This document shows positions 28,492 through 38,761 of a stretch of 64,000 nucleotides of DNA, one piece after another. Source of the stretch: Aromatoleum diolicum (GTDB lineage: Bacteria; Pseudomonadota; Gammaproteobacteria; Burkholderiales; Rhodocyclaceae); NCBI RefSeq assembly GCF_012910955.1, contig NZ_WTVQ01000025.1:1-64000 (forward strand), given 5' to 3'. Numbering within the stretch: position 1 is the stretch's first letter; every line of letters starts with the position of its first letter. The translations under genes and the position numbers were made by a program. The notes under the pieces were generated by a model, which was not told where the DNA came from, searched no databases, and saw nothing but the letters and a program-made list of their open reading frames with translations.

Positions 28492-28830
28492 GTGTCGAAG
28501 GAGCGTCTGGCCGCCCAGATGGCCATGCTGCAGCTGAGCTTTCTCGATCAGCTGCCCGATCGCATACGGCAGTTGGAGGAAGCGCTCGCACACATCGATT
28601 GTGATGACGGCGCGGCGAAAGCGGCTCGCGTGCTGGTTCATAGCCTGGCCGGAGCCGGCGCGACCTTCGGTTGCCCGGACGTCAGCGAAGCCGCCCGCAG
28701 GCTGGAAACTTCACTGTTTCCGCCCGGCAGCGCCAGCGCGCATTTCGATCCCGGCAGTCGGGAACGCATACCGGAGTTACTCTGCACCCTGAAGCTCGCT
28801 GCACGCGCGGCGCGCTCCCCGCGTGACTGA
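28492..28830 (+). CDS. Histidine phosphotransfer (Hpt) domain protein
   Basis: 112 residues, a four-helix Hpt domain. The expected phospho-acceptor is the His in LVHSLAGAGATFGCPDVSEAARRLE (about residue 50), followed by the usual Gly-rich turn. It starts with GTG at 28492; the next in-frame ATG (28519) would remove the first helix partly. It can relay phosphate between the receivers encoded on both sides. Confidence 0.88.
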   Translation: MSKERLAAQMAMLQLSFLDQLPDRIRQLEEALAHIDCDDGAAKAARVLVHSLAGAGATFGCPDVSEAARRLETSLFPPGSASAHFDPGSRERIPELLCTLKLAARAARSPRD

Positions 28831-28887
28831 CATCTCCAGCAAACGTGCTGGCGCCCCTATTCCGCACACTTCCGAGGAACCCTGAGC

Positions 28888-30045
28888 ATGGATGCCCTGC
28901 CCGAACTGCGGATACTGCTGGTCGAGGATGATCCGCTGCAAAGCGCGAAAACCGTCGCATTCCTCGAAAGTCTCGGCCAGAAGGTTCTGGTCGCGGAGGA
29001 TGGCGACAAAGCGGTCGAGCATTTTGACAGCGACAGGCCCGACCTTGTGTTGATGGATGTGGTACTTCCCGGCATCGATGGTTTCGAAGCCACCCGCAGG
29101 ATCAAGCAGATGAGCACGGATCGCTGGGTACCGGTGATTTATCTGACGATACTGGGCAGCTCCAGCAATTTGGTCGAAGGCCTCCACGCGGGGGGGGACG
29201 ATTACCTGGTAAAGCCGATCGAACTGGAGATTCTTGAAGCGAAGCTGCGCTCGGTGATGCGCACGCTGAGCCTTTATCGCGCCTTGAAGGACTCGCGCGA
29301 CGAACTGGCGAGCATGAATGCCGCGCTGCTGCGTGCCAATCGCGAACTCGAGACCTTTACCTATGCCGTGGCGCATGACCTGAAATCGCCGCTGCGTGCA
29401 ATCAATGGCTACAGCAGCCTGTTCGCAAGCACACAGGCCGCCACGCTTACTGATGAAGGTCACGACTATCTGACGAAAATCGTCCACGGCACGGAGCAGA
29501 TGGGCGAGCTTATCGACGACCTGCTCGAATACTCGCGGCTCGAACGCGGCGCAGTGCATTTTGAACGTATCGACGTGCAGCACCAGGCCGAGGCTCTCGT
29601 GGATGAGTTTCGCGACGAGATCGAACGCCACGGCGCGCACATCGACGTCGCAGCACACTGTCGCGAAATCACGGCAGATCGCAACGGATTGACGCTGATC
29701 CTGCGAAATCTTCTGGGGAACGCCCTGAAATTCTCCGCCAATTCGACCCCACCCCATATTGAAATCGGGTGTATCAGCGAGAATGGCACACACCGAATCT
29801 GGGTCCGCGACAACGGCATCGGCTTCGACATGCGGCACCACGACCGGATCTTCGACATCTTTCAGCGACTGCACCGCAGCGAAGATTACCCGGGCACCGG
29901 CATCGGCCTGGCCATCGTGCGCAAGGCTGCGCAGCGCATGGGTGGCCGCTGCTGGGGTATCAGCGAACCGGACAAGGGCGCGACTTTCTATGTCGAATGG
30001 CCGATTGCAGACGACCCTCATCCCGCGGAGCAGCAAGCCCTATAA
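28888..30045 (+). CDS. Receiver-histidine kinase
   Basis: 385 residues with receiver first: VEDDPLQSAK, acceptor Asp in VLMDVVLPGIDG, Lys in VKPIE (residues about 8-125). A coiled linker leads to HisKA with His in YAVAHDLKSPLRAI (about 162) and HATPase_c (LRNLLGNALKFS, RDNGIGFD, GTGIGLAIV). The AHDLKSPL H-box resembles phytochrome-type kinases. A receiver placed ahead of the kinase makes it a candidate recipient of phosphate from the preceding kinase/Hpt. The stop codon overlaps a TATAAT that may serve the next gene. Confidence 0.92.
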   Translation: MDALPELRILLVEDDPLQSAKTVAFLESLGQKVLVAEDGDKAVEHFDSDRPDLVLMDVVLPGIDGFEATRRIKQMSTDRWVPVIYLTILGSSSNLVEGLHAGGDDYLVKPIELEILEAKLRSVMRTLSLYRALKDSRDELASMNAALLRANRELETFTYAVAHDLKSPLRAINGYSSLFASTQAATLTDEGHDYLTKIVHGTEQMGELIDDLLEYSRLERGAVHFERIDVQHQAEALVDEFRDEIERHGAHIDVAAHCREITADRNGLTLILRNLLGNALKFSANSTPPHIEIGCISENGTHRIWVRDNGIGFDMRHHDRIFDIFQRLHRSEDYPGTGIGLAIVRKAAQRMGGRCWGISEPDKGATFYVEWPIADDPHPAEQQAL

Positions 30046-30046
30046 T
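30041..30046 (+). promoter_or_regulatory. -10-like box overlapping the kinase stop codon
   Basis: TATAAT at 30041-30046, 30 bp before the ATG of the MoxR ATPase gene. No convincing -35 is seen. It may give the moxR-vwa group separate transcription from the kinase genes. Confidence 0.35.
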
Positions 30047-30075
30047 CGGTGCTCGCCAACCAGAGGATTTCCCCG

Positions 30076-30918
30076 ATGCGCTTCGAAGGTTCACAGGACT
30101 ACGTCGCGACCCCCGATCTGATGCTGGCGGTCAACGCCGCAATCAAGCTGCAACGCCCACTTCTGATCAAGGGCGAACCCGGCACCGGCAAGACCATGCT
30201 TGCCGAAGAGGTCGCTACAGCATTGGGACTGCCGCTGCTGCAATGGCACATCAAGTCCACCACCAAGGCCCAACAGGGCTTGTACGAATACGATGCAGTA
30301 TCACGGCTGCGTGATTCGCAGCTCGGCGATGACCGCGTCAAGGACATCGCCAATTACATCGTCAAGGGTGTGCTGTGGCAGGCATTCGAGTCCGAAGGCC
30401 CGTGCGTGGTGCTGATCGACGAGGTCGACAAGGCGGACATCGAATTCCCCAACGATCTGCTGCGCGAACTTGACCGCATGGAGTTCCACGTCTACGAGAC
30501 GCGCAAGACCATCCAGGCGCGACATCGCCCGATCGTGTTCATCACGTCCAACAACGAGAAGGAGCTGCCCGACGCCTTCCTGCGTCGTTGCTTCTTCCAT
30601 TACATCCGCTTTCCCGATCGCGACACGATGCAGCAGATCGTGGACGTGCATTTCCCCAACCTGAAAAAGGATCTGCTGCGCGAGGCGCTGGAAGTGTTCT
30701 TTGGTTTGCGTGACGTCCCCGGCCTGAAGAAAAAGCCTTCCACTTCGGAACTCATCGACTGGCTCAAACTGCTGGTTGCCGAGGACATCCCGCCGGAAGC
30801 GCTGCGCACGCAGGATCAGCGCGCCGTCATGCCACCGCTGGCCGGCGCCCTGCTGAAAAACGAGCAGGATCTGCATCTGTTCGAGCGCCTGGTGTTCATG
30901 GCACGTAACAACCGCTGA
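30076..30918 (+). CDS. MoxR-type AAA+ ATPase
   Basis: 280 residues. Walker A GEPGTGKTMLAEEVA, Walker B VVLIDEVDKADIEFPNDLLRELDRMEF, sensor 1 IVFITSNNEKELPDAFLRRCFFHYI with the Arg finger region. MoxR ATPases act as chaperones that mature or activate complexes together with a VWA partner. The ATG at 30076 has AGAGGA upstream; the frame reaches back to 30049 without conservation. Its VWA partner is encoded at 32364, but a signalling gene intervenes. Similar to the CbbQ/NorQ/CoxD group in length and motifs, without the neighbouring target genes. Confidence 0.92.
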   Translation: MRFEGSQDYVATPDLMLAVNAAIKLQRPLLIKGEPGTGKTMLAEEVATALGLPLLQWHIKSTTKAQQGLYEYDAVSRLRDSQLGDDRVKDIANYIVKGVLWQAFESEGPCVVLIDEVDKADIEFPNDLLRELDRMEFHVYETRKTIQARHRPIVFITSNNEKELPDAFLRRCFFHYIRFPDRDTMQQIVDVHFPNLKKDLLREALEVFFGLRDVPGLKKKPSTSELIDWLKLLVAEDIPPEALRTQDQRAVMPPLAGALLKNEQDLHLFERLVFMARNNR

Positions 30919-30935
30919 GTGCCGGGGCAGTAGCG

Positions 30936-32339
<1,404 letters not shown>

Positions 32340-32363
32340 CGAGCCATCGGAACGGGCACGAAC

Positions 32364-33542
32364 ATGCTTATCGACTTCTTTCTGCACCTCAAGGCAAACA
32401 AGTTGCCGGTGTCGACACGCGAATTCCTGACCCTGCTGGAAGGCCTGCGGACTGGCGTGTGCGGACACGCCATCGACGAGTTCTACTTCTATGCGCGCAC
32501 CTGCCTCGTCAAGGACGAATCGCGTTACGACCGCTTCGACCAAGCCTTCGGCACCTATTTCAAGGGGGTCACCGAGATTCCGGGGTTGGAAGCGGAACTG
32601 CCGGAGGAGTGGCTGCGGGCGATGATGAAGAAGCATCTGTCTCCCGACGAAAAGGCAAAGCTCGAAAAGCTCGGCTGGGACAAGCTGATGGAGGAATTCC
32701 GCAAGCGTCTCGAAGAGCAGAAAGGCCGCCACCAGGGCGGCTCGAAGTGGATCGGTACGGGCGGCAAGTCACCGTTCGGCAACAGCGGCTATCACCCGGA
32801 AGGCATCCGCGTGGGCGGCGAGTCCGCGGGCAACCGCACGGCGATCAAGGTGTGGGACAAACGCGAGTACCGCAATCTGGACGATTCGGTGGAACTCGGC
32901 ACACGCAACATCAAGATCGCGCTGCGGCGCCTGCGTCGTTTTGCGCGTGACGGCGCGGCGGACGAGCTGGATCTCGACGGTACCATTGCAGCAACGGCGC
33001 GCAACGCCGGTTGGCTGGATCTACTGATGCGTCCGGAACGGCACAACGCGGTGAAAGTGCTACTGTTCCTGGACGTCGGCGGCTCGATGGACGACCACGT
33101 CAAAGCCTGCGAAGAGCTGTTCTCGGCCTGCCGGGCAGAGTTCAAGCACCTTGAACATTTTTACTTCCACAACTGCGTGTACGAAGGGGTCTGGCGCGAC
33201 AGCCGCCGTCGCCATGCAGAGACCATCCCGATCCTGGATCTGATCCACAAGTACGGTTCCGACTACAAGTTGATCTTTGTCGGCGATGCGACGATGAGCC
33301 CGTACGAGATCCTGCATCAACATGGATCGATCGAGCACATGAACAGCGAACCTGGCGCCACCTGGCTGCGCCGCCTGCTCGACGCCTGGCCCGCGGCAGC
33401 CTGGCTGAACCCGGAACCCGAAAGGCTGTGGGCCTACCGCCAGTCGATCGAGATCGTCAATCGCATCATGGGTGAACGCATGTACCCGATGACACTCGAC
33501 GGACTCGAACGGGCAATGCGTCAGCTTTCGAAGAAGACCTGA
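32364..33542 (+). CDS. VWA domain protein (CoxE-like), MoxR partner
   Basis: 392 residues. The N-terminal half is an all-helical segment rich in charged residues (EEWLRAMMKKHLSPDEKAKLEKLGWDKLMEEF). The C-terminal von Willebrand A domain has a MIDAS motif DVGGSMDDH (about residue 236) and a further metal Asp in FVGDATMSPYE. The family works with MoxR ATPases to insert metals or remodel enzyme complexes. The client is unknown: no oxidoreductase structural genes adjoin. It is cytoplasmic, no signal peptide. Confidence 0.9.
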   Translation: MLIDFFLHLKANKLPVSTREFLTLLEGLRTGVCGHAIDEFYFYARTCLVKDESRYDRFDQAFGTYFKGVTEIPGLEAELPEEWLRAMMKKHLSPDEKAKLEKLGWDKLMEEFRKRLEEQKGRHQGGSKWIGTGGKSPFGNSGYHPEGIRVGGESAGNRTAIKVWDKREYRNLDDSVELGTRNIKIALRRLRRFARDGAADELDLDGTIAATARNAGWLDLLMRPERHNAVKVLLFLDVGGSMDDHVKACEELFSACRAEFKHLEHFYFHNCVYEGVWRDSRRRHAETIPILDLIHKYGSDYKLIFVGDATMSPYEILHQHGSIEHMNSEPGATWLRRLLDAWPAAAWLNPEPERLWAYRQSIEIVNRIMGERMYPMTLDGLERAMRQLSKKT

Positions 33543-33588
33543 GCCACGCGAACAGCCCGTGTGCCGCCGCTCTTGATGTGCCGGACAT

Positions 33589-33619
33589 GCGTTCCGGGCG
33601 GAACGCACGCCCGGAACGC
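33589..33619. repeat. Perfect 12-bp inverted repeat between convergent genes
   Basis: GCGTTCCGGGCG (33589-33600) and CGCCCGGAACGC (33608-33619) pair perfectly around a 7-base loop. The loop itself begins GAACGC, giving alternative pairing with the left arm. There is no T-run on either strand. It lies between the stop codons of the VWA and marR genes and may act as a transcript-end stabiliser or Rho-linked terminator. Confidence 0.75.
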
Positions 33620-33632
33620 TCGGCGCTTGTCG

Positions 33633-34154
33633 CTACTCGGTGAAGGGCAAAGGCTGCATGCCGAAGCCTTCGTCCAGATCCTTGATCTGCTGCAGTAGCT
33701 CGTCCAGCTCGCCCTGCAGGCGCCACAGCTTTTCCTCATCCAGCAGACGCAGGGCCTCCGGCAACACGCCGCGCGCGGGCGATGGCGCGCGCGCCAGCAA
33801 ATCGCGCCCGGCCTCCGTCAACGACAGACGCACTACGCGCTGGTCGACGCTGGTGCGCTCCTTGGACACGAGTCCGCTCGATTCGAGCTTGTCGATCATG
33901 TTCGATGCGGTCGACTGATGCAGCGCCATACGCTTTGCGAGCTCGCCGACACGCAGCCCCGGCTCCTCGAACAATTCCTGCAGCGCCCACAACTGCGCGC
34001 CAGTCACACCACTTTGCCGCTCGATCCACTGCGAATGACGCTGTGCCGTGCGAATCAGCACCCGGAACCGCTGCAACACCGATAGCGGCGACACGAGTGA
34101 CGGGGACCTTCGTTCGGACGATTTGCTCACGGAAGAAGCGCTCGCTTGCGGCAT
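33633..34154 (-). CDS. MarR-family transcriptional regulator
   Basis: 173 residues. Winged helix-turn-helix with GLRVGELAKRMALHQSTASNMIDKLESSGLVSKERTSVDQRVVRLSLTEAG, the characteristic MarR HTH and wing including the conserved DxR. C-terminal helices give the dimer interface. The ATG at 34152-34154 is chosen because the upstream frame (to 34253) is AT-rich, non-conserved and covers candidate operators. It is divergent from the ClC antiporter gene, so autoregulation and control of that gene are likely; the ligand is unknown. Confidence 0.88.
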   Translation of the reverse strand: MPQASASSVSKSSERRSPSLVSPLSVLQRFRVLIRTAQRHSQWIERQSGVTGAQLWALQELFEEPGLRVGELAKRMALHQSTASNMIDKLESSGLVSKERTSVDQRVVRLSLTEAGRDLLARAPSPARGVLPEALRLLDEEKLWRLQGELDELLQQIKDLDEGFGMQPLPFTE

Positions 34155-34178
34155 AAATAAAAATTCCACTATTTTTAA

Positions 34179-34190
34179 ACAAATATTTGT
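34179..34190. promoter_or_regulatory. Perfect AT-rich palindrome, candidate MarR operator
   Basis: ACAAATATTTGT is self-complementary and lies 25 bp upstream of the marR ATG, in an AT-rich island of an otherwise GC-rich region. Position and symmetry fit an autoregulatory site. Confidence 0.5.
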
Positions 34191-34230
34191 CGAAACCATT
34201 AATCGGTTTTTCACTATCGCGTATCGTATC

Positions 34231-34248
34231 GGAAAGTAACTACTTTCC
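34231..34248. promoter_or_regulatory. Interrupted perfect palindrome upstream of the ClC gene
   Basis: GGAAAGTAACTACTTTCC has 8-bp perfect arms around AC. It lies 64 bp before the ClC start and 77 bp from marR, and is a second candidate operator in the divergent region. Confidence 0.55.
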
Positions 34249-34311
34249 CTCAAAGAATACAGCCCGCACAGGCTGACTCGCCGGGGTTCCGCTCACACTT
34301 TCAAGCTCATC

Positions 34312-35721
34312 GTGCAGTCCTCCCCACCCCCTTCACCGCGGACGGGGTCCGCTCGGCCCTTCCGCCAATTCGCACGCGGTAGTCGCCGCTATACCATCCC
34401 CTGGCTGTCGGTCGGCCGCTGGCGCAAGCGCGTGCTGCTGGTAGGTGCGGCGCTGCTGGCCGGCCTGATCGCCATCGTCTTCGCGATCGGAGCGGAACTC
34501 GCCATAGAAGCTCACGCTCACCTGATCGGTGTCTCGCCGTGGCTCACTTTGCTGATCGCGCCCGCGGGCTTCGCGGCGATGGCGTGGGTGGCGCAACGCT
34601 ATTTCCCCGGGACCCAGGGCAGCGGCATTCCGCAGGCGATCGCCGCGTCGCACAGCGATGATCCGCGCGTCCGCGGCAAACTGCTGTCGCTGCGCATCGC
34701 CTTCGCAAAGGTCGGCCTGACGCTCGGCGGCCTGCTTTCGGGCGGTTCGATTGGCCGCGAAGGACCATCGGTGCAGATCGGCGCGTCGGTGATGCACACG
34801 CTCGCGGGACGCCGTTTCGGTCGCATCGCGTCAAGTCGCAACCTGATCGTCGCCGGCAGTGGCGCCGGCGTCGCGGCGGCCTTCAACACTCCGCTCGGCG
34901 GCATCATGTTCTCCATTGAGGAGATGTGCCGCCGCCATGCTTTCCGCGCCAACAGCACGACGCTGACGGTGGTGATTTTCGCGGGTCTGATGTCGCTCGC
35001 CGTGCTGGGCAACTACACCTATTTCGGTCGCACGCCGGCGGCACTGGCGTGGCCCGCGGGTATCTGGCCGGTGCTGATGTGCGGTGCGCTTGGCGGTTTG
35101 CTCGGCGGCGCGTTCAGCCGGGTGCTGATCGCCTCATCACGCGGCCTGCCGGGCCGCATCGGCATCCTCGCGAGCGAACGCCCGGTGCTGTTTGCCGCAG
35201 TCTGCGGACTCGGCACCGCCATCATCGGTCTGGCTAGCGGCGGCCTGACCTACGGCACCGGTTACACCGAATCGAAGGCGGCGCTGGAGGGGACGACGCA
35301 ATTGCCGTTCTACTTTTTTCTCGCCAAATTGCTGGTGATCTGGCTTGCCTTCGTCAGTCGCATCCCCGGCGGCGTATTTGCACCGGCGCTCGCAGTCGGC
35401 ACGGGCGTCGGCGACATCGTTGCGCAAATGCTGCCGGGGGAAAACGATGCGGCGATTCTGGTATTGGGGATGGTCGCCTTCCTCTCCGCAATGACGCAGA
35501 GCCCCATCACCTCCTTCGTCATCGTCATGGAAATGACCGCCAACCACGAGATGCTGCTGCCCTTGATGACCGCATCCGTGATCGCTCACGGCTTCTCGAA
35601 ATCGGTTTCACCGCTGGCCTTGTACGACGCCTTGGCAGCCCCGACGCTGCGACGCGCAGAGGCGCAGGTGCGGGCCGAAGGGGTACCGCGGATTAGCCAC
35701 GGTCCCGCCGCCGGGTTGTAA
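34312..35721 (+). CDS. ClC-type chloride/proton antiporter
   Basis: 469-residue inner-membrane protein. Chloride-binding and gate motifs are intact: GSGIPQ, GREGPSVQIGA with the gating Glu, and PGGVFAPALAVG. The internal proton Glu is present in FNTPLGGIMFSIEEM, and the Tyr of the inner gate in LALYDAL, so antiport rather than a channel is predicted. It starts with GTG at 34312, a poor ribosome-binding site; the N-terminus (about 30 residues) is polar. It lies divergent from a MarR regulator. Possible roles are acid resistance or halide export. Confidence 0.93.
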   Translation: MQSSPPPSPRTGSARPFRQFARGSRRYTIPWLSVGRWRKRVLLVGAALLAGLIAIVFAIGAELAIEAHAHLIGVSPWLTLLIAPAGFAAMAWVAQRYFPGTQGSGIPQAIAASHSDDPRVRGKLLSLRIAFAKVGLTLGGLLSGGSIGREGPSVQIGASVMHTLAGRRFGRIASSRNLIVAGSGAGVAAAFNTPLGGIMFSIEEMCRRHAFRANSTTLTVVIFAGLMSLAVLGNYTYFGRTPAALAWPAGIWPVLMCGALGGLLGGAFSRVLIASSRGLPGRIGILASERPVLFAAVCGLGTAIIGLASGGLTYGTGYTESKAALEGTTQLPFYFFLAKLLVIWLAFVSRIPGGVFAPALAVGTGVGDIVAQMLPGENDAAILVLGMVAFLSAMTQSPITSFVIVMEMTANHEMLLPLMTASVIAHGFSKSVSPLALYDALAAPTLRRAEAQVRAEGVPRISHGPAAGL

Positions 35722-35726
35722 ACGCA

Positions 35727-35757
35727 AAACCGCCCGCGATTCGGGGCGGGCGGTTTG
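35727..35757. terminator. Bidirectional terminator between the ClC gene and htpG
   Basis: AACCGCCCGC pairs with GCGGGCGGTT, with an A-run on one side and T residues on the other, between the convergent stops at 35721 and 35788. Confidence 0.8.
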
Positions 35758-35787
35758 GCTTCAGAACCAGCGTATGCGCAAGACGCC

Positions 35788-37722
35788 TCAGGCGCCGCTC
35801 ATCGCCATCATCAGCTGGTTGATACGCTTGACGAAAGTCGCCGGGTCGTCGAGCGTACCGCCTTCGGCGAGCAGGGCCTGGTCGAACAGCACCGCGGCCC
35901 AGTCGTCGAACTGGCGCTCCTCGTACTTCAGGCGCATCACCGCGGGGTGCTGCGGATTGATCTCGAGAATCGGCTTCGACACGGGCGCCTGCTGGCCGGC
36001 AGACTTCAGGATGCGCGCCAGGTTCATGCCCATGTCGTGCTCATCGGCAACCAGGCAGGCCGGCGAATCGGTCAGGCGGTGGGTGACGCGCACTTCCTTG
36101 ACGCGCTCGCCCAGGCTCGCCTTCATTTTCTCGAGCAGTTCCTTGTATTCGTCGGCGGCTTTCTCGGCTTCCTGCTTCTCCGCTTCGTCTTCGAGCTTGC
36201 CGAGATCGAGGCCGCCCTTGGCGACCGAGGCGAGCTGCTTGCCATCGAACTCCGGCAGATTGCCGATGACCCACTCATCGACGCGGTCGGTGAGCAGCAA
36301 CACTTCGATGCCTTTCTTGCGGAAGATCTCGAGGTGCGGACTGTTCTTCGCCGCGTTGAAGGTTTCGGCGGTGACGTAGTAGATCTTGTCCTGGCCTTCC
36401 TTCATGCGACCGATGTAGTCGGCGAGCGACACCGTTTCGTCCGGCGTGTCGGCGTGGGTCGAGGCGAAGCGCAACAAGCCGGCGATCTTGTCCTTGTTGG
36501 CGAAGTCTTCGCCGACACCTTCCTTCAGCACCTTGCCGAATTCCTTCCAGAAGGTCGCGTATTTCTCCTTCTCGGCGGCGTCTTCGCTCGTCGCGAGGTC
36601 TTCGAGCAGGCCCAGAACCTTTTTCGTGCAGCCGGCGCGGATCGTGTCGATGTCCTTGCTTTCCTGCAGGATCTCGCGCGACACGTTGAGCGGCAGATCG
36701 CTGGAATCGACGACGCCGCGCACGAAGCGCAGGTAGGTCGGCATCAGCTTCTCGGCGTCGTCCATGATGAAGACGCGCTTCACGTACAGCTTGATGCCGT
36801 GACGAGCGTTGCGGTCCCACATGTCGAACGGCGCATGCGAGGGGACGTAGAGCAGCTGGGTGTATTCGTGGCGGCCTTCGACGCGCGCGTGCGACCACGC
36901 CAGCGGCTCGTCGAAGTCATGGCCGACGTGCTTGTAGAAGCCCTTGTACTCGTCTTCGGTGATGTCGTTCTTCGAGCGCGTCCACAGCGCGTTGGCCTGG
37001 TTGACGGTCTCATCCTCGGCGGTGACGACCTGCTCGTTCTTATCCTTGTCCCACTCTTCCTTCTTCATCAGGATGGGCTGGACGATGTGGTCGGAGTACT
37101 TGCGGATCAGGCCACGCAGCTTCCAGCCGGACAGCAGGTCTTCCTGGCCGTCGCGCAGGTGCAGCGTGATCTCGGTGCCGCGCCCGGCCTTGTCGATTGC
37201 TTCGACCGTGTATTCGCCGGCAGCGTCGCCGGTCATCGCGCATTCCCACTTCACGCCGTCGCTTGCCGGCAGCCCGGCGCGGCGCGTCACGACAGTCACC
37301 TTGTCGGCAACGATGAACGCCGAGTAGAAGCCGACACCGAACTGGCCAATCAGGTGTGCGTCCTTTTTCTGGTCGCCGGTGAGCTGCGAGAAGAATTCCT
37401 TGGTGCCGGACTTGGCGATCGTGCCGAGGTGTGCGATGACTTCGTCGCGGCTCATGCCGATTCCGTTGTCGGAGACGGTAACCGTCTTTGCAGTGGCATC
37501 GAAACCGATGCGGATCGCGAGATCACCCTCGCCTTCGAACAGTTCGGACTTGTCCAGCGCCTCGAAGCGCAGCTTGTCGCAGGCGTCCGACGCATTGGAA
37601 ATCAGCTCGCGCAGGAAAATCTCGCGATTCGAATACAGCGAGTGGATCATCAGGTGAAGCAGCTGCTTCACCTCGGCCTGGAAATTGAGGGTCTGAGCGC
37701 CTGCGGCGTGCTCGGTGGTCAT
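35788..37722 (-). CDS. htpG: Chaperone HtpG (Hsp90)
   Basis: ATP-dependent cytosolic chaperone. 644 residues. The N-terminal GHKL ATPase shows [42 protein letters not shown] and [15 protein letters not shown]. The middle domain contains the conserved [22 protein letters not shown] segment ([12 protein letters not shown]), and the C-terminal dimerisation domain is complete. The ATG at 37720-37722 has GGAG nine bases upstream and gives the conserved start; an upstream in-frame start at 37773 is unlikely. Confidence 0.97.
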   Translation of the reverse strand: MTTEHAAGAQTLNFQAEVKQLLHLMIHSLYSNREIFLRELISNASDACDKLRFEALDKSELFEGEGDLAIRIGFDATAKTVTVSDNGIGMSRDEVIAHLGTIAKSGTKEFFSQLTGDQKKDAHLIGQFGVGFYSAFIVADKVTVVTRRAGLPASDGVKWECAMTGDAAGEYTVEAIDKAGRGTEITLHLRDGQEDLLSGWKLRGLIRKYSDHIVQPILMKKEEWDKDKNEQVVTAEDETVNQANALWTRSKNDITEDEYKGFYKHVGHDFDEPLAWSHARVEGRHEYTQLLYVPSHAPFDMWDRNARHGIKLYVKRVFIMDDAEKLMPTYLRFVRGVVDSSDLPLNVSREILQESKDIDTIRAGCTKKVLGLLEDLATSEDAAEKEKYATFWKEFGKVLKEGVGEDFANKDKIAGLLRFASTHADTPDETVSLADYIGRMKEGQDKIYYVTAETFNAAKNSPHLEIFRKKGIEVLLLTDRVDEWVIGNLPEFDGKQLASVAKGGLDLGKLEDEAEKQEAEKAADEYKELLEKMKASLGERVKEVRVTHRLTDSPACLVADEHDMGMNLARILKSAGQQAPVSKPILEINPQHPAVMRLKYEERQFDDWAAVLFDQALLAEGGTLDDPATFVKRINQLMMAMSGA

Positions 37723-37795
37723 GGGTAGAACTCCGTGTGCTGAGGAACGCGCCGCAGATGGGTACGCCCTCATGGAATTTCAAGCCCCCCGCATG

Positions 37796-38362
37796 TCATT
37801 GCACGTAACGTACTTCCACGACCTCGATCTCGCGCGCTCCGGCCGGGCTCATGAAACGCACCACATCGCCTTCACGCGCCTTCAGCAATGCGCGCGCCAG
37901 CGGCGAGATCCAGCTGATGCGACCCGCGCTGGCATCGGCTTCATCGACGCCGACAATCTGCCAGGTCTGCTCGCCGCCCCCCGCCTCGTCGTCGATATCG
38001 ACGATGGTCACCGTTGCGCCGAAGAACACCTGGTCGATACCCTGTTGCCTTTCGGGATCGACGACGTCGGCAGATTCGATGCGCTTGATCAGGAAACGGA
38101 TGCGTCGGTCGATCTCGCGCAGGCGCTTCTTGCCATAGATGTAGTCGCCGTTTTCCGAGCGGTCGCCGTTGGACGCAGCCCAAGCGACAGTCTCGACCAT
38201 TTTCGGCCGCTCCACACGCACCAGCTGATCGAGCTCAACGCGGAGTATGTCGTAACCGCGGCGCGTCATGTAGTTCTTGCTACCGGGCGGCAGGCGCGCC
38301 GCTGCCGGGACGTCGTCGTCTTCGTCCGGGTTATCGCCTTCCTTCACAAATGCCTTGTTCAC
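37796..38362 (-). CDS. greB: Transcription elongation factor GreB
   Basis: Binds in the RNA polymerase secondary channel and stimulates cleavage of backtracked RNA. 188 residues. The coiled-coil N-terminal domain has the tip acidic residues in AASNGDRSENGDYIYGKKRLREIDRRIRFL, which assigns it to GreB rather than GreA (KKRLREIDRR, basic patch). The C-terminal FKBP-like domain ends SWISPLARALLKAREGDVV. An acidic N-terminal extension (GDNPDEDDDVP) is longer than in E. coli. It is followed by htpG on the same strand after 73 bp. Confidence 0.95.
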   Translation of the reverse strand: MNKAFVKEGDNPDEDDDVPAAARLPPGSKNYMTRRGYDILRVELDQLVRVERPKMVETVAWAASNGDRSENGDYIYGKKRLREIDRRIRFLIKRIESADVVDPERQQGIDQVFFGATVTIVDIDDEAGGGEQTWQIVGVDEADASAGRISWISPLARALLKAREGDVVRFMSPAGAREIEVVEVRYVQ

Positions 38363-38761
38363 GGTTCTTGCCCAATAGTCAGGAAATGGGGTCTGTTACG
38401 GGTTGCAACGCTGCGTGCCCGCGCGCGCCCGTTCCTTCATGATAATCGAGCGTAGTCGTCCGCGCGCCCCACGCTGCGTGGCGCCGGGGATCGAGGGTCG
38501 CCAGGGCAATGAACTCTGCGGCGCGGGCCATGGGCCGCACGTGCGAGGCGACGGCTTTTTGGATAAAATGACGGGTTTCCGCGGCCTTGCCTTACCGAAG
38601 TGATCCTCGCGGATCGTACGGAAGGAATTGCACAGGGCGACAAGGTCTCGACCACCCCCATTTGCCTCGAGCAGGCGAGTTGCCTGCCGTAAGCTACGGC
38701 CCCCCAATCGTGTCTGCGCGGGTGTTTCATCGCGCAGGCACTGAATCGATTACAGTGATCC
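38363..38761. other. Structured intergenic region upstream of the pigment operon
   Basis: No gene seen. It should contain the greB promoter (minus) and the pigment operon promoter (plus). A TAAAAT box near 38566-38571 is a possible plus-strand -10. Three consecutive hairpins precede the first gene: GCAGGC/GCCTGC (38671-38687), GCCGTA/TACGGC (38686-38700, sharing two bases with the first) and CTGCGCG/CGCGCAG (38714-38737). None has a T-run. The first gene has no obvious Shine-Dalgarno. Confidence 0.5.

Noticed and set aside
28777-30036. 419-codon minus-strand frame opposite the receiver-kinase
   Set aside because: The plus-strand protein has all kinase motifs; the opposite frame has none.
35755-37728. 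657-codon plus-strand frame opposite htpG
   Set aside because: htpG on the minus strand is unmistakable; the opposite frame is a codon-bias shadow.
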